A stretch of DNA of 64,000 nucleotides from Klebsormidium nitens. Taxonomy: Eukaryota; Streptophyta; Klebsormidiophyceae; Klebsormidiales; Klebsormidiaceae. The notes below the pieces were generated by a model. That model had not been told where the DNA came from and ran no database searches. It was given only the letters and a program-made list of their open reading frames with translations. The stretch spans positions 1 through 64,000 of the forward strand of contig DF237011.1 in the NCBI GenBank assembly GCA_000708835.1. The letters run 5' to 3'. Shown piece by piece: positions 61,301 to 64,000 of this stretch (positions are counted from its first letter, which is position 1; every line of letters begins with the position of its first letter). The translations under genes were made by a program, and so were the position numbers.

Positions 61301-64000
61301 TGCAGAAGAGCAAGGAGGGCGAGGAGTTGCTCGAGCTGCTCTACAAGCCCACTGCAAAGGCCAGCGCAGTTGCCTCCAAGGTGAACAATTGTTTCACCCC
61401 GGTCAACTTTCTAGGTTTGGGACATGTCGACCAGGCAAGGGGTCAATCTCAACGGAAAATGTTACCACTAGAATCATTGTTTTCCTTTCTTTCTTTCGTT
61501 CTCTGTCTTTCGTGTCAAGTTTTGTAGCTTGGACGAATGATCTGGGACAGGGGTTTACAAACGATAGAAGAAGGATCTTAGAGAGGCAGGCTCAACATCC
61601 AAGGTGGAACTAGACTGGAGAGAAGCAACTCGAGCTGACCCACAAGCCCACTGCCAAGGCCTGCGCCATCGTATTCGAGTTGAGTGGTTATTCGTGCCTT
61701 TGTTGTGTCGAAAAGAAATCTGATGGTTTTTGGGGAAGCACGAGACTGGCTTCAAACGCCCAGTGCATATGTGGGCCGTCGACAGAAGAGAGGGACTTCG
61801 TTCGGGGTAGCTCTTTTGCGCTTCGTCCGAAGGCATCAAGAGCATTGTTGCAAAGGATTTGCGAATCAGGGGAAGCATATTCTTATGGCGTTCCTTATGA
61901 TGTTGATGCTTGCACCTTCGGAGGCCCCGAAGGGAGACCGCCCTTTTCCGCATATTGGTTTTGACCTGAATCAATTTCCAGAAAGATAGCAGAGCCTGTC
62001 CAGAGGCGATTGCCGCCGAAATGGCTCTTGTCCTTCAAGTGCGGAAGGCGCGACAAAGTTTCACTTTATGACGCAAACGCTCAGGAAATGCACTGAAAAA
62101 GTCGTTGTTTCCCGTTCACACTTCGAAATCCAAGGTCGGTTCCGCCCTTGAAAGAACTCTGCAAGTTCCTTACTAAAGAAAACCGACGGTGGAACCGGCA
62201 GTCACTTTCGCGCGCAAACGCTCAGCTTGCTCAGGCACCGAAAGCTGTCGTCCTCCTTTCGCAGTTCAAAAGTAAAGGCGGCTCCGCTCTGAAGGAGTAC
62301 TGCGAGTTCCTGACCAAGGAAGATTGCCGCCGGAACCGGCAGTCGTTCTTCGCATGCGAGAAGGTCCACTTTCGGCGCATCATCATGCCGCACACTGACG
62401 TCAACCTCGGCGACTGCTCCTTCCTGGACACGTGTCGCCACATGAAGGTGCGATGCTTTTACCGAATCTCGCCGCTCCTTCCTGGTCACGTGTTCCCACA
62501 AGAAAGCGTGCTGCCTTTAGCGCTAAGGTCGCCTCTTCTCATCACCTATTTCACACCAAGGTGCGCTGCTTTAATCTCAGTCGCTTCTTCCTGGTTACCG
62601 TGTTTCCACATGGAGATGTGTTGCTTGAGTTGTCACATCCTGTACCCCTCGTCCTTAAAGCCTTTCTGCGTTGTCATTGCGGTGCGTGACACCCGTTGCT
62701 GTCTCCAAACGGCACGAGGTGCGCACAGTGGGCAAGATTGATAGATGTCGCGTCTGTTAAACTAACAGAGCTCCCGATCAGTCGGAGGACGTGCGTTTTG
62801 AAGGATACAGCGACTAGACTGAAAACCTTCCGACGTCTCTCTGTTCAGAGGAGTAGCATTCAGCCCGTGTTTATCCTGCTCCTCAAGATTATTGGCAGTG
62901 AAAGTCTTGCCCATCCTACAATTTCTCCACCGTCGAGACTGGGCGTTTTGATCTTTGCGTCCAATGCGTTTGACATTTTCGTATCAGCAGAACTTGGATC
63001 TTTTCATAACAGCAGAACTTGGGCACAACCAAGGGATTGAATGTCGACGTGAAAGAAGCATCAAAGATAATGATAACACTTGACATTCGGCAGCTTTCTC
63101 AACTTTCCCCTCAAACGCTGGATGTAACCCTTTCTTATTCGCTGAAATAAATTCCCTCTGGTTACGCGGCATCTGACTTCCGCTACTCATTGCAGACCTG
63201 TAAATACGTCCACTACGAGTTGGACCCCACCCCCGACGTCCCCCCCCACCCCAGCGTTGTTCCCCCCTCCTTGGGCGCCCCCCCGAAAAAGGGCGCCGAG
63301 TACTGCAGCCCCGAGGAGCTCGGCGAGCCGCAGTGGATCAACTGCGACATCCGGACGTTCAACTACCCGATCCTCGGAAAGGTCGGTATTCGGGCCACCA
63401 GATTTCAATAGGAGGAAGTTTTTGTATCCGTGATTCAGTCCCCGTATGTGTAATCCTAAGAGGCGGATTGGCAACGGCGTTCTCGGCAAGAGTCTCTGGC
63501 ACAATCTAATTTGAAGGAACTTCTGTGCGAATTTTTTGGCGGGGTGTTTCTGCAGACTTCTAGGTCGACTGTCGACCGTTCACAGCCCTTTTTCTGCTCT
63601 GCAGTTCGGTGTCACCATGGCAGTCCTTCCGGGGACCATTTGCGTGGATCTGTCGTTCCGATCAGGCTCAGACCATTACGTGTCGATTGTTCGACACTTC
63701 AAGTTCTTACCCAGCTAGACCCCCTCTTGCTTTGCAATCTGGTGTCACATGGCGGACCTCCCCTTGGACTTCCAGGTGGAGCTGCCATACCGATCAGGCT
63801 CACGTCTCAAATCTTTGACACTCCGGTTCGTAACCCGATCAGATCTAGTCTTGCTCTGCAGTTTGGTGTCATCATGGCGGATCCCCCCCCGAAACATCCA
63901 CACGGAACCGCCATACCAATGAGGCTTAGACCAGCTTGCGTCAGATAATTGACACTTAGGATTGTCAAAAGCCTAGAGCCCCTCTTGTTTTGCAGTTTGG
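58369..64000 (+). CDS. MTA: mRNA m6A methyltransferase MTA/METTL3-like, 3' partial
   Basis: Six exons are visible: 58369-58498, 59068-59308, 60027-60504, 61261-61380, 62265-62447 and 63196-63381, about 446 aa; the rest lies beyond the window. Seen: GGPDRIVRGMIAACLL, EERQALSDAGGKDGPLAAVE, ILVLDYDRARL, a Gly/Pro-rich linker, LDALLNKKSVKEVQ, ELLYKPTAKASAVA, then two CCCH fingers: C-x7-C-x9-C-x3-H in exon 5 and C-x5-C-x5-C-x3-H spanning exons 5 and 6 (CSFLDTCRHMK, TCKYVHYE), and QWINCDIRTFNYPILGK leading into the catalytic domain. Family knowledge: the protein is the catalytic m6A writer, acting with MTB and FIP37 on nuclear mRNA. The DPPW exon should follow; only decayed copies of it are present before the edge. 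The join of exons 1 and 2 is phase-consistent but less certain. Four ghost-exon arrays occur in its introns. Confidence 0.9.
61618..61685 (+). repeat. Ghost copy, donor side of MTA exon 4
   Basis: One decayed copy of the last 60 bp of exon 4 (CTCGAGCTG, ACAAGCCCACTGC-AAGGCC) lies about 300 bp into the intron. Its donor GT has become TT. Confidence 0.85.
61985..62264 (+). repeat. Ghost copies, acceptor side of MTA exon 5
   Basis: Two copies of the start of exon 5 precede it: a clear one at about 62118-62215 (counterpart of KSKGGSALKEYCEFLTKED) and an older one at about 61985-62100. Both share the ACGCAAACGCTCAG intron sequence found just before the real acceptor. Confidence 0.85.
62448..62640 (+). 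repeat. Ghost copies, donor side of MTA exon 5
   Basis: Pieces resembling the exon end (CTCCTTCCTGG-CACGTGT, CACATGAAGGTGCG) recur near 62470-62520, 62530-62570 and 62577-62625, a short period of about 50-60 bp, decaying away from the exon. Confidence 0.75.
63595..64000 (+). repeat. Ghost copies, acceptor side of the MTA DPPW exon
   Basis: Copies starting CTGCAG-TT-GGTGTCA at about 63602, 63736 and 63856 resemble the catalytic exon that starts FGV-MADPPW in this family. Each has lost parts: the first reads FGVTMAVLPG, the third FGVIMADPPP. A further copy begins at about 63993 and is cut by the window edge; it may be the real exon. Confidence 0.85.

Overview
The window is nuclear DNA from a eukaryote, and the gene set points to a streptophyte (land-plant lineage) alga or plant. 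Ten genes can be rebuilt by joining exons across GT-AG introns in matching phase. They include plant-type products: a plastid GET3B-like ATPase, a SAWADEE homeodomain (SHH) protein, a QALGGH-type C2H2 zinc-finger protein, a HAL3-like flavoprotein, a phosphoglycolate phosphatase with a possible transit peptide, COP9 signalosome subunit 7 and an MTA/METTL3-type m6A methyltransferase. Compact intergenic spaces, many introns and moderate GC would suit a charophyte alga such as Klebsormidium; that genus is an inference, not something the sequence states.

Layout: 1-1208 has no gene. GET3B (-) runs from 9748 to 1209. Facing away from it is CMC2 (+, 10553-11389), followed closely by HAL3/PPCDC (+, 11686-14462). 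A four-module zinc-ribbon protein (-, 16345-15632) is head-to-head with SHH (+, 16896-23749). A repeat-rich gap at 23750-25832 holds a LINE remnant. Enolase (-, 31865-25833, complete in 11 exons) is head-to-head with phosphoglycolate phosphatase (+, 33513-39996, 12 exons). A transposon-rich gap at 39997-42948 follows. The C2H2 gene (-, 48269-42949) lacks its first exon(s). The gap at 48270-53604 includes a small inverted-repeat element. CSN7 (-, 57602-53605) is head-to-head with MTA (+, from 58369), which runs off the right edge before its catalytic DPPW exon.

Functionally the genes are housekeeping and regulatory: tail-anchored protein targeting, cytochrome oxidase assembly, CoA synthesis, RNA-directed DNA methylation, glycolysis, photorespiration, transcription, protein deneddylation and mRNA methylation. 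They do not form one pathway.

The most striking signal is shared by six of the ten genes. Introns carry tandem, decaying copies of the edge of the adjoining exon, each including the splice site. I see thirteen such arrays. Copies always lie on the intron side, and the exon-proximal copy is the intact one. I call them ghost-exon arrays. They look like repeated duplications across exon-intron boundaries that splicing has kept silent.
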